Source: Stropharia rugosoannulata (lineage: Eukaryota; Basidiomycota; Agaricomycetes; Agaricales; Strophariaceae). From it: a stretch of DNA of 64,000 nt. The translations under genes and the position numbers were made by a program. The notes under the pieces were generated by a model. The model worked only from the letters and a program-made list of their open reading frames with translations. It was not told the DNA's origin and did not search any database. The stretch spans positions 1,550,001-1,614,000 of the forward strand of contig JANCIK010000009.1 of NCBI GenBank assembly GCA_028532985.1. The letters run 5' to 3'. Of the stretch, positions 50,999-61,122 are shown one piece after another. Position 1 is the stretch's first letter. The number at the start of each line of letters is the position of its first letter.

Positions 50999-51492
50999 AT
51001 TTACGCCCAAACTCCGTCGATGGTCAGGATTTTCTTTTCTTTTCTCTTCTCTTGGTTATTTGGGGAATATTATAGGGGATTTAATGATTACCGGCTGGAT
51101 TTTCTTTTCTTTTCTCTTGTCTTGGTTATTTGGGGAATATTATAGGGAATTTAATGGTTACCAGATTCGCGTTATGGAGATATTGTTTAGAAGGTCATTT
51201 ATCTTGCATCGACCATATAAGTACGTTTCTCGCGCAATATGACATTGATTGATGAGCATCGCCGCTATGATATTCCTGCCAGAAGACGTTGATTACAAGT
51301 TGATTATGTCTGGTCCTTGTCCATGATAAAACAACTCATTCGGGGAAAGCATCGAAAGAGTAAGCGCCGAATTATTGTCAATTAAACAAAACCTTGCAAC
51401 AGTGTATCGCATATATAGTATGCCAGCGTAAGGAGAGGCGACAACAAGAAGTCAATAAAGCAGGTACGAAGGGAATATATGCCATGAGAGGT
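50999..51492. other. Convergent spacer between the GT2 and SAS10 genes
   Basis: 494 bp that should contain both 3' UTRs. It contains the 70-base tandem duplication listed separately and no gene. Confidence 0.6.
51027..51164. repeat. Two-copy tandem duplication of about 70 bases
   Basis: Copy 1 runs 51027-51096 and copy 2 51097-51164. Both start GGATTTTCTTTTCTTTTCTC and both continue CTTGGTTATTTGGGGAATAT, then a near-identical TTTAATG(A/G)TTACC. Only a few single-base changes separate them, so the duplication is recent. It lies in the 3' flank of the GT2 gene, just past its stop codon. Confidence 0.9.
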
Positions 51493-53746
51493 CTATGCCA
51501 GTGGAACACTCTTGACGACCTTGCTGATACCAGAGCGTTCTCCGTCGTATCTGCCTCCCGATTCTGACAAACCGCCTTTGTATACCGATTTTTGAGACGC
51601 GACCTTTTTCTTGGCCTTTTCGAACTTGAGGCGTTTCTTGACTCTTGGATTGCGGACGCTCTTGGGACGATGGGGAGTGAGCCCCTTGTTTGCAAGTATC
51701 GCGCGAGTAAGCAACCGCGGTCCTGATGATTCGGAGTCTTCCAAGGAAACACTAGGAAAAAGATCAGATTACATACATCATATCAGCGAAGATGCTTACC
51801 GTCCACGTCCAGATGCGGCCTCGTATTCTGCTTTCTTCTGAAATTTTTTCTGTTGTGATTGCTTCTTGACAAGTTCATAGTAATCGTCGGGACTCTCGTC
51901 CCCAGAACCACCTTCATCTTCATCTGCTCTTGAGCGTTTCTTTCCAGCAACAGGTTCTTCATCGTCCAACGGTGCTCCAGCTTGATTTTGAGCGCGAATT
52001 GCGGCCTCTTTGACAAGTCTTGCTTCCTTCACAGATTTTCTCTCTCGATAAGGTATATCGTCATCACCACCCGCAGCCTGATTTCTGGCATTTTGCCTGC
52101 GCGCGCTGGCGCTGTCGATCTTTGAAGTGTGGAAGCGTAGCGACTTCTTCCTTGCACTCTTATCGGCAGCATCCACGGTATGCAGCGACATGGCATCTCC
52201 GTAGGCATCAGCGAGCTCGCTGACGTCGCGCGGCATTTTTGAGGGTTTGGAAGCAACGAATTCGGGTTCAACGAGGTCAAAGACCGGTTTGATGACTTTG
52301 GCTTTTTCTTGTTTCTTCGTTTGGCTGCACTTCTTTTGAGGCCTGACGCTTTTAGGAGGGGAGTTTTCCTCGACTTCGGCCTCCTTGGCTTCATCCAGTA
52401 GTTCTTCGAGTTCGTCTGAGTCCAAACCGCTCTCATGATCAATGCTCCACAATTTCTCCCCATCAGCAAGCATTTCATCCGTGCCCATCGATGTAATAGA
52501 CCCTTCAAAATCTTCTTCTTCGTCGTCATCCTCTGTGTCGGAAGAAGCGGCGAAGTCCAAATCTTCCATTGTTTGTAGGGCTTGCTTCAAACTGAGCAGC
52601 CGTTGCAAAATAGGATGTGACTGGAGAAGAGCAGGTTGGAGAACATATCTTGCACTTGACCTAAGATGAAGGTAAAATGCAAGGACTGTGCTATATGATA
52701 GCAGAGCCTCTTTATCATATATCATGAGACTTCGCACAAGCTGAACAACGAGAATAAACGCACGGTAGTACATGTGTAGCATACCCATTCCAATAGAATT
52801 AGGATTGCTCGACTTCAAACTGTTTATGAATTAGAATTGGTTGTTCCACAGATCTGGACCATGAACGCACTCCTTAATTTTGTCCTTGGTTTTTTGAAGG
52901 CTTTGAACAGTATCTTCCCAGTCCCGGGCAAGCGCTATAGATTCAGGACTGGTCTTTTCTAGATGACGAAGTAAAGAAGTCTTGTCTGTTGTCGGAGGTG
53001 GTAATACAGAGGGAACAAGATCCGTGATATCTCTGTGAACCTCAACAGATCAATAAATATGCCAGTTTTACGTTTTGCTATGAAGACATACAGTGTCTCG
53101 TCCTGGTCCTCTTTTTCAAACTCTGGCCTGTCCTCCAAGCCGAAATCGTCGTCATTCAATGCCTCGCGCGTCTTGACCTGAAGTCTCTTTGCTTCTTGTT
53201 CCTCAAGTTCGTTGCCTTCTTCGTCATCCGATTCAAGTTCGTCAATATTAGACGCGTAATAAGCTCCCCTGCCTCTGCCCCAGCTTTCCTCCTCTTCCTC
53301 TTCCCCCTCCTCCTCCTCATCCTTGTCCACTTTCTTTCCTTTAGCCTTCTTTCCTTTCTTCAATTTATTTGAGGTTTTGTCTGCAGCGACCACATCATCA
53401 TCGCCTTCAGCCGCGCCTTCGTATTGTTCGTAATCTTCTTCCTGGTCATCGTCCGAGTCAGTAACACCCTTCAGAGCAAATACTTCATCGTCGTCGAGGT
53501 CGTCGTCGGAACCACCGGCATTCTCCCCTTCTAATAAAATTTTATCCCTGTTGTGATGGACTACATGTTTATTTCGTTACTTATGGTAAGTTTCTAGTGG
53601 ACTGTACAACGTACACTGGTCTTCTTCATCCATCGGGATATCCTCGATTGTGTTCCATTTTTGCAATTTACTGTCGGACCGCTTCAGAGGTTTAAGCTTG
53701 GTTTTGCGCTCCTGGCCATCGCGCTTCGATGGTCTCCTTCGCACCA
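51493..53746 (-). CDS. SAS10: Sas10/Utp3 small-subunit processome protein
   Basis: Sas10 (Utp3) is a nucleolar subunit of the U3 snoRNP-containing processome and is linked to silencing in yeast. The start MVRRRPSKRDGQERKTKLK at 53746 opens an acid-rich N-terminal half with several poly-acidic and lysine tracts. The Sas10/Utp3/C1D domain includes LVPSVLPPPTTDKTSLLRHL and ALLSYSTVLAFYLHLRSSARYVL, followed by QSHPILQRLLSLKQAL. The C-terminal Sas10 domain has GPRLLTRAILANKGLTPHRP, SVRNPRVKKRLKFEKAKKKV and the closing SVYKGGLSESGGRYDGE. About seven exons give roughly 640 residues. The final block is diagnostic of the family. Confidence 0.93.
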
Positions 53747-54622
53747 TCTAAGTAAGGGAGGTAGTCGAGCTTTGAAGATGATGTCGACTTTTAAGGGACC
53801 AAAGAGTTACTAAAGAGGAATGTAACTTGGGCTGCTGCAGCTTGACTGCCACAGTGTACAAAAGTAAAAGTTAGACGTCATGTGATTTTAAGTAGCGCGC
53901 GCGCCGTGCGGCGCAAAGCGCACACTTGGACTTCTCTCGAACATAGACTTCAATACAATTCTTATGGAGTTCAACACTGAGGAAAAAAAGATGAGAAACT
54001 TTTTGTCAGCACGCGAGTACCAGGACTTCGATGGATGGCTGCTTTGACTCATTGATCTCTTTCAGTTCCCTTTAACATGTAACATCTTGCACCCATGAGT
54101 CCATCTTGGCAGTTATGCGAAAATAAGCAAATAATAGACTGCTCTACTGAGTCATTCAACTTTATCAATCCACTTGTAAGCATATTTAAAAGTTTCGCTA
54201 TTTTCTGAACAGTATGCGTAATGACAGTATCGTACAGTGCTAACGTTCCTGCTGCATAATTCAGGTAATGGTAGGTTAAAAACAGAACTACAAACATTGA
54301 TGCATAGTCATTCAATGTCACGCCGCGGCTTATCGCAAATATGAACCTGAGAACGACATCTGTAACATGTATACGAGTTGCGGCGTTATGCTTCGGTGTG
54401 AAGCTTGATAGACCCGTGTGGTGTGAACGATAGAGATACGATGCATTGCTCATGTGTTCATTGGAGAGTCGGGAATGAACTGTCAGCTGAGGAGAGATGA
54501 CACAATGAGTGCGGAAATGCACATCGGTCGTTTCATATGGACATTCAGAGCAAAGCAAGATGAACGGCCATAATTTCGGTATAATGACTCGGTCGTGGAA
54601 GACTACTGAGTCGTGGAGAAGA
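53747..54622. other. Spacer between SAS10 and the UPF0390 gene
   Basis: 876 bp between two minus-strand genes. It should contain the SAS10 promoter and the UPF0390 3' UTR. A GC-rich patch at about 53895-53930 (GTAGCGCGCGCGCC and TGCGGCGCAAAGCGC) stands close to the SAS10 start. A long open frame runs through on the minus strand but is explained by the UPF0390 gene and its 3' flank. Confidence 0.55.
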
Positions 54623-55025
54623 TTAGTTGCCGGATTTCGATTTGGCTTTAGAGGAGCTAAAAGCGATATGGGACGGAAATCAGGCGGCAGGTCAAATACG
54701 AGACGGCTGCATACGCACCCTTCGGCTTGCGCTGTATTTTTCATCAACAGAAGTTTCCCCGACGATGCTGCCGAGACCATTTGACGTTCAATGGATTTAT
54801 TGATTTTTGCAGTAAGATCCTAGTAGCAATCGATCACACGTTAGCATCTTCGATCGCGGTAAGTAGGCTCTGACTTACTTTGTGCAAGGCCGCCTGCTTC
54901 ATCAACATGGGTTTTTTCGGGGCGATGTCCCGTTTGCCCTTCTTTGTGTTGGCAGCAGCCTTGGAGGCATGTCTACTAGATCCCGCAGTCTTCACTTTCA
55001 GTCCTTTCGTCTTGCCTTGGACCAT
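54623..55025 (-). CDS. UPF0390-family small basic protein (LYDG10/DUF2462-like)
   Basis: A conserved small lysine-rich eukaryotic protein, probably nucleolar; its exact role is not settled. Three exons join in frame: 55025-54879, 54819-54719 and 54656-54623. Exon 1 encodes MVQGKTKGLKVKTAGSSRHA and GKRDIAPKKPMLMKQAALHK; exon 2 DLTAKINKSIERQMVSAASS; exon 3 SSKAKSKSGN. The IAPKKP motif and following helix match UPF0390. The total is about 94 residues, as expected. A continuous open frame covering exon 2 runs on far beyond it but is not the real product. The gene is head-to-head with NDUFA9 across 184 bp. Confidence 0.87.
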
Positions 55026-55209
55026 GGTGGAGAATTAAGGGGATTGCAGCAAGATTGCAGTGGGTAACAAGTAAAGGCGACGAGGCTCGACGAGGCCAAG
55101 GAGGTCGCTGGTCACGTGTGCCTGTGAATCTCAAGCTCCCGCCATTGACCGAACGGGATCCCTCAACAAGTAAATAGTACGAGAGCATCATCCTGAACAG
55201 CGGCGGAGG
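55026..55209. promoter_or_regulatory. Shared divergent promoter of UPF0390 gene and NDUFA9
   Basis: The start codons are 184 bp apart, so the two promoters must be compact or shared. The stretch is moderately GC rich and lacks an obvious TATA box. Confidence 0.5.
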
Positions 55210-56717
55210 ATGATACCCTCGAAGTCCAGCCTATTACGCCTGCAAAGGACTGTCATTGTCGGCAAGGTGCACAAAAACCTCCTTTCTTCTCGAACTTTGG
55301 GTAACCCGCTTTCATTTTTGCACAGCGAGTATACCATGATCTGGTGACACTGCCGGGTAACAGACCCATCGTCTCTTCTGGACCGCCTGGATACAGCGCC
55401 GTCTCTGGTCACCGCGTTACCGTTTTCGGCTGCACAGGATTTTTGGGACGGTATCTCGTGTCCAAGCTCGGTGCGTCTGTGGGCACCGCGTTCGGCGGTT
55501 GTAAAAGGCGCTGGCTGAACTCCATTTCCTTTGGGACATGTAGGAAAAGCCGGTACGCAAGTCATTGTCCCATATCGCGAGGAAGATGAAGCGCGTATTT
55601 TCAAGCCCATGGGAGACCTAGGCCAGATTGTCCGAATGGTACGTGCCTACGATCCGTCTTGGGGTGGACCCCATACTTATTTCTGGATTCCTAATTCACA
55701 TTCAAGGAATGGGATATGCGCGACGAAAACACAATCGCCGAGTGCCTGAGGCATTCCGACACTGTGTATAACCTTGTTGGCAGAGATTACGAAACCAAGT
55801 GAGTTGGTTCCCGGCACGGCGCTGCTGTATAGTAACATTCTACAAAGGAACTTTGACTTCAAGGCAGCCAATGTCGACGGTCCAGCGAGAATTGCCAAAG
55901 TTGCCAGAGAATGCGGGGTTACTCAGTTTATCCAGGTTTCGCACCTTAACGCAGATAAGTCGTCGCCCTCCAAGTTCTATCAGGCAAAGGCAGAGGCCGA
56001 AGAACTTGTGAAGGAAGCATTCCCAACTGCAACTATTGTCCGACCAGGTACCTTGTTCGGTTATGAGGACAAGCTTTTGACGAATATGGCTGGTGCGTTG
56101 GGCTAACTAGTCCTATGATCGCGGAAAACTAAAACCTGCCCATTCAGTGTGGCCAATTTGGTGGAAGTTGAATCACGGCCAAACTAAAATAAGGCCTGTT
56201 CATGTGAGTTGCGATCGTGGCAGCGAATACGTTTGTTCATTGCAGCTTATGCTGTCTTTTAATAGGTGTTCGATGTTGCCCAAGCTCTGGTAAACTTGTT
56301 GGCACAACCTCAGTTTTCCAGAACACTAAACCTGCCTGGTCCGTCTACGCTGACCTATGAATACCTTTCGGAGCTGGTGTCATCTGTGACCCTTAACCCG
56401 CCGTCTCGGGCACCTGTGTTACCCAAGGCGGCTGCTACCGCTCTCGCCAAACTCGCCCAGAGCGTTTGGTGGCCCGCACTTAGCCCCGACGAAGTTACAA
56501 GGAGATATATCAGTGATGCGCCCGTCCCAGGTGATTGGGATGCTGTCGGCGTACAGCCGTCGGAAATAGAGACGCACGCAATAACGTACCTTCGCCGATA
56601 CCGTTCTTCGTGAGTGGAACTAACCCGCTGCCAGCTACTTTTTCGGCTGTTGACATTGGTTGATGCAATTTAGAGAGAACTCTGCTCGTCCAACCGTATT
56701 ACCAGCTCGCCCTCTGA
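55210..56717 (+). CDS. NDUFA9: NADH:ubiquinone oxidoreductase 39/40 kDa subunit (NDUFA9 type)
   Basis: This atypical-SDR subunit of respiratory complex I binds NADPH at the matrix arm and helps assembly. About eight exons give roughly 375 residues. The basic start MIPSKSSLLRLQRTVIVGK looks like a presequence. VTVFGCTGFLGRYLVSKLG is the NDUFA9 nucleotide-binding motif and QVIVPYREEDEARIFKPMGD follows. VYNLVGRDYETKNFDFK, VDGPARIAKVARECGVTQFI and IVRPGTLFGYEDKLL are typical. The lipid-facing end (VWPIWWKL, HGQTKIRPVHVFDVAQAL) also fits. The last intron near 56613-56670 leads to ERTLLVQPYYQLAL. The presence of complex I is consistent with a filamentous fungus and not with budding yeast. Confidence 0.93.
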
Positions 56718-57068
56718 ACCCTGTGGTAAGCTGCTTTCTTATATCAAAAAAATTCATACTCACACAACCCTATGCCCATCTGCAGGCTTGAGTTGTATGG
56801 GTGCTGAGTACATGTTTTATAATTAGAATACTATGTGTCATTTTTGAGAGCATGGTCGTGGGAGTGGAGGTGTATGCATGTCTTGAGTGCGCAGCAGGTA
56901 GGATTCCAGCGAGCGGGTAATAGCGAATATCTCACACATACATGGGGATGTCAAAAATAGTGAGATGGGGATGTGGATGCAGCTTTTAGCTCATGGCAGT
57001 CATGAGAAATGAATATACAAAATATCAAGTAAAGTATAAGTGATAATACGGGCGCCGAAAGTGCTCCA
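56718..57068. other. Convergent spacer between NDUFA9 and TOM22
   Basis: 351 bp that should hold both 3' UTRs. I see no gene or repeat. Confidence 0.55.
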
Positions 57069-57539
57069 CTAGAAACCTGGGGGCACCAGGCCTTTCGACT
57101 CTGTCGGCGCAATCATCTGAGAAGAAATGAGCAGAGTGGGGAGCAGACAGAGAAGAAGACCGACCTGCTGGGCACCTTGCTGCTGCTCAAGCATCTCCTT
57201 TTCCTGGGCTTCAGCTTTCGACTCGTCTTCAATAATAAGGGCCAGCGGCAGGCCAATGAGGAGCGTAGACGTGGTGAGGACCCATATGATGTTTCCAATA
57301 AGCTTTCCGCTGCGCTTGACGACGGAGGCGGTCTGCGCTACACGCGTGGAGATGTTATGACGCGTTGTCGGCGGGACAATGTCCTTGAGGGCGGCGATGC
57401 GGTCGAAGAAGGACTCGTCTACGGAGCCGGTCGAGTCGATGGAGGATAGGGAAGCGGAGCTGGACGTGCGGGAGGAGTCGGAGGAAGCATAGGGAGAGGT
57501 GTTGGCGTCCTTCTCCTCGACAATTTCTACCTTGACCAT
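57069..57539 (-). CDS. TOM22: Mitochondrial outer-membrane import receptor Tom22
   Basis: Tom22 is the central receptor and organiser of the TOM complex. Two exons (57539-57165, 57116-57069) give about 140 residues. The acidic N-terminal cytosolic domain (EIVEEKDANTSPYASSDSSR) precedes the hallmark ESFFDRIAALKDIVPPTTRH and VAQTASVVKRSGKLIGNIIW. One membrane segment (VLTTSTLLIGLPLALIIEDE) and an intermembrane-space tail ending GLVPPGF complete it. The 48-base intron (57117-57164) has no stop in the host frame and its retention would add a hydrophobic segment. An in-frame ATG-like extension upstream (to about 57644) is less likely than MVKVEIVEE. Confidence 0.92.
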   Translation of the reverse strand: MVKVEIVEEKDANTSPYASSDSSRTSSSASLSSIDSTGSVDESFFDRIAALKDIVPPTTRHNISTRVAQTASVVKRSGKLIGNIIWVLTTSTLLIGLPLALIIEDESKAEAQEKEMLEQQQGAQQVGLLLCLLPTLLISSQMIAPTESKGLVPPGF

Positions 57540-57742
57540 GTTGTGTGAGGTGTGAGATGTTGACCAAAAAAGTGTGACGGGTGTGACTGTGAGGGCCAAT
57601 ATCGGTACCGGATGCAGGGTCGTCGGATCCGGCGATGCTGACAAATATGGGTAACAGATTGTGTTGTCCCTGCTTGTGACCTTCGCATCCTATATATACC
57701 AGGTCCTCTCTCCGCCGTTCCAGCGACTCCCCAGCCATACCC
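57540..57742. promoter_or_regulatory. Shared divergent promoter of TOM22 and the Zn2Cys6 factor gene
   Basis: 203 bp separate the starts of the two divergent genes. TATATATACC near 57690 could serve as a TATA element for the plus-strand gene. The assignment is inferred from position. Confidence 0.45.
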
Positions 57743-60700
57743 ATGCAGCACGACATCCACTACCAGAACCACCAGCGGTCCCCTACCATGACCCAGCAGC
57801 AAAGTCAGTCTGCCCCCGTCCCCATGCCCTCCGCCCCCCTCACCCCCTGCAGATCTCGTCCTACCGACGCCCACCATGCAGAATCAGATCCATGAGCTGG
57901 CCAAAACCCTGCCACCGCCGCGGAAGCAGAACACGGCATGCGACGCATGCAGGTCCGCAGCACTCGCTCACACACTATTTTCTCTCTCACATCCATCTCC
58001 TCCAGATCGCGGAAAGTGAAATGCAACCGACTCCCTGGGCAGGATAAGGTATCGTTCTATTTTCCCCTTCTGCCACTTTGCGTTTAACCGTGTATTTGCT
58101 CCGCAGTGCCAGGTATTTTTTTTTTTTACACATGCCACAATTTATGCCCTCTTTTCATTCTCGTCAAATAACAGCACTGTCTCTCTAAGAATTACCCTTG
58201 CACGTGCGATATTGTGTCTATGCGGTCTCTGGCTCTCCCACTCACTCGCTTGATAGCCACTTTGTACAGCAAGCCACTAGCGAGAAAAAACGCAGCAATA
58301 CTGTCAATCGGCGCCCCCGAAACCTCAACACGACCGGTGCAAGTTCAAGGTATGTTCTAGCAGTTTCGCTACCATCGGGTCCGTTGGTGGTGGTGACCGA
58401 GTGCAACGGTCCTATTTGATTCATCTGATTGTTTGTAGTAACTCGTCGGCGCCAACTAGCTCGAAATAGTAGGTGGACCATGATCGCGTGCCATAGGTAT
58501 CGTCTGATTTCGTGGGTAGTGCATCACCAATTCCCGATTCTCCGTCGTCCCCCCCTGCTGCCTCCACCCAGACACAGCTACCACTGATGGTGCGATACGG
58601 GTTTTTTCCACCAATTACCCTATCAACACCCACGCGCGAAGTGCTTTGCTTTGTTTTTGCCCCACCAGACCAGCCGAGGTAATAAGATCATTCTCCGTTT
58701 TCGCCCCCGATTCTGACGATTAATTTCTAAGCAACGAACCATACGCATTTCCCCTTGGACATATTCCCTCACAGTACGATGCGTGGGGTGAACTGGCTTC
58801 AAAATTAGAGAATGAACAATTTAGGGCAGAGTACGTTTTTTCTTTCTTCGAAGTTGATATTCTCCTTGGGACCCTTATCCTCCGAGGGTTTACCGCGTCA
58901 TTCGTGAGTAACATCTGCTCTGGCTCCCGGTCAATCACCTAATTTGCCTAGTTCCTTTTCGTTCGTCAGTTTGGATGTTCATCTAAATCCAATCTTCATC
59001 TTCTTCAGGTTTGCATTGGACCTTGTTGAGGTCTTCTTCCAGATTGTGCACACACGCTTGCCTCTTCTTAACCCCGAACAGTTCCGAAGTCGTCTGCAGC
59101 TGCATCCCTCGCAAGCTTCATCCAACTCGACCCCACTACATCCGGCTCTGGTGGCTACTGTTCTGGCGTGGGGAACAAAGTTCTCTGAGCACCCCCTGCT
59201 TGTTGCAGATCGTCGCCGTCCAAGCGGGCAAAGCTTACTAGCGAAAACACTCGTCGACCGAGCTCGAGACCTTGCAGAAGCTTTGAAAGTTCACCGTATT
59301 CCTACTTCAGACCATGTCGTAATTTCTTTGCTGATTGAACCGCTGCAAAATCGTAAGGTTTTTTCTGCATTCGCAGTTCAATGTGCAAACTGATAAGAAG
59401 CGCCATAGAAAACCCAGAAGACCCAAATGGTATGAACTGCCAATTTTACGGGCTCCGCATTTAACACAGTGAATAGGATTTCATGGCTTTTGGCTTACTT
59501 CGGCCACGAGACATCTTCTTGATCTTGGTGTGAGTTTTAATATGCTGTTTGCAGCAACTTGCTCTGTTGAGTCTGGATATTGAATGCCACTAATTCTACA
59601 GATCAATCACAAATCTGTCATGGCAAATATTCAAGACCCAGAAAGCCGTGGGACTATGATATTCGCTTGGTGGATGACTTGTATTTGTGACGCGTATGCT
59701 TCGGCATACTATCGTCGGAAGCCTGTTTTGGACGATGAAGACTACGATATCGACTTCTACACAGTTGACCCCGTTAACCCAGATATGCTGGATTCTTCAG
59801 CACCAACGCCCTCCCCGAGAGAACAACTAGAGGTCAGTGTTCCACCTGTAGTCCATCCGATCAGCCATTGAATTCAATCTCCTTTGTCTTGACTTGTTGA
59901 CCTGTCAGTTCTTGGTAAGCATTGCTACATGATGTATTTTTGCAATCTGAGTATTTAGCGCCTTCCATGACAGGGTTATTATCGGGCCGCTCATTCACTT
60001 GCTCGGACGGCACGCCAGATGTCACGACAGCTATGGCGACCTGCTACGGATTCTGATGGCATTTCATTCGAGAACTTATGCACATTCGCTAATGCTCTTA
60101 CCGAATGGAGGGACGAATTCCTTACCCTTGTCGGCGTTCCAAGTAACTTTGAGGGTGAATGGGACTTTGTCTCAGTGCGTGCTGATGCTTTGTATGGGGA
60201 ACCTTTTCTAACTTCATTGTGCTGCAGGCTGTATCGTCCTGCGCAAGCGATGCCACTTACCATGTCATGTGGATCATATTGTTCAATGCGCTCGACGACT
60301 TCGGCATAAAGGAAATCAATACGGGTGTCAACGTACACAACCTGGCAGAGATTGATGTTGCAAGGCGGAAAGTAGCGGATGAAGCTCTACATGGAGCACT
60401 GCGTATTGCGGGTCTTGCTGGAGTGTTAACTACGAACGGCTATCTGGTGAGTCAGTGATGTACCTCAACGGCCATTACTGTGTGCTTTCAGCACTTCCTA
60501 TCTCGGTCTGTTATCAATCTATCTGCTCACTGCGCTTTGTCCCCCTTTACATGTACCCTTTGCTACTTCGCTGGTTCACCGCACCGCCATTTCATTTAGC
60601 GTCTCGATCCGGCTGTTATGCTTATCAGCTGTATCCTCGCCGGAACTCTACTCGCCCGAGTGGGACGTCCCGAGGTCACAAACTGCATTGCGGGCCTAAA

Positions 60701-61122
60701 GCAATATAGCTACGCATATGAAGAAGCCGGCGACCAGGCGAATGAAATGAGCCGCGTGTACAATCGAGTACGGAACGGTGAGACGGAACTCAACCATATG
60801 GCCAATGTGGTGCCCCGTACCGGCTCCTCACCGCCGTCGACCTCATCCCCACACAGCCAACACGGACATGCAATGGTGGTGGACGACCATACGCGATCAA
60901 ATGGATCATCAACACATCATGTACGAGTTTTTTTTCCCCTTTTCTTTATTTCCTTCCTACCTCCCTGCTCCGTGCTCTCTTCTATTCATCTGCCCGTTAC
61001 CCTTGTTGGCGCTTCTCTCTTGCGTACTCGATGCTAATCTCTGTCCTTGTCTCTTCTGTCCTACTTAGCATTTTTCTGCATCTGGCGGAAGCTTTTCAAA
61101 ACCTTCCATCTACGGTCAATGA
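57743..61122 (+). CDS. Fungal Zn2Cys6 transcription factor
   Basis: A nuclear DNA-binding regulator with an N-terminal binuclear zinc cluster. The start at 57743 (MQHDIHYQNHQRSPTMTQQQ) is joined across a 53- or 54-base intron to PTPTMQNQIHELAKTLPPPR. The cluster is spread over several exons and reads C-DA-C-RSRKVK-C-NRLPGQDK-C-QH-C-LSKNYP-C, the Gal4-type spacing with an eight-residue loop. HFVQQATSEKKR follows as linker. The middle region matches fungal_trans-type domains (FALDLVEVFFQIVHTRLPLL, GFHGFWLTSATRHLLDLG, MIFAWWMTCICDAYASAYYR). The C-terminal half is helical and ends in a Ser/Pro/His-rich tail, GSFSKPSIYGQ. About 14 exons are needed, so some borders are approximate. Its targets are unknown. 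Confidence 0.88.

Noticed and set aside
54049..54780. Continuous 243-codon frame on the minus strand
   Set aside because: Its first part is exon 2 of the UPF0390 gene. A GT-AG intron then leads to a short third exon with a stop at 54623, matching the family length; the rest is 3' flank.
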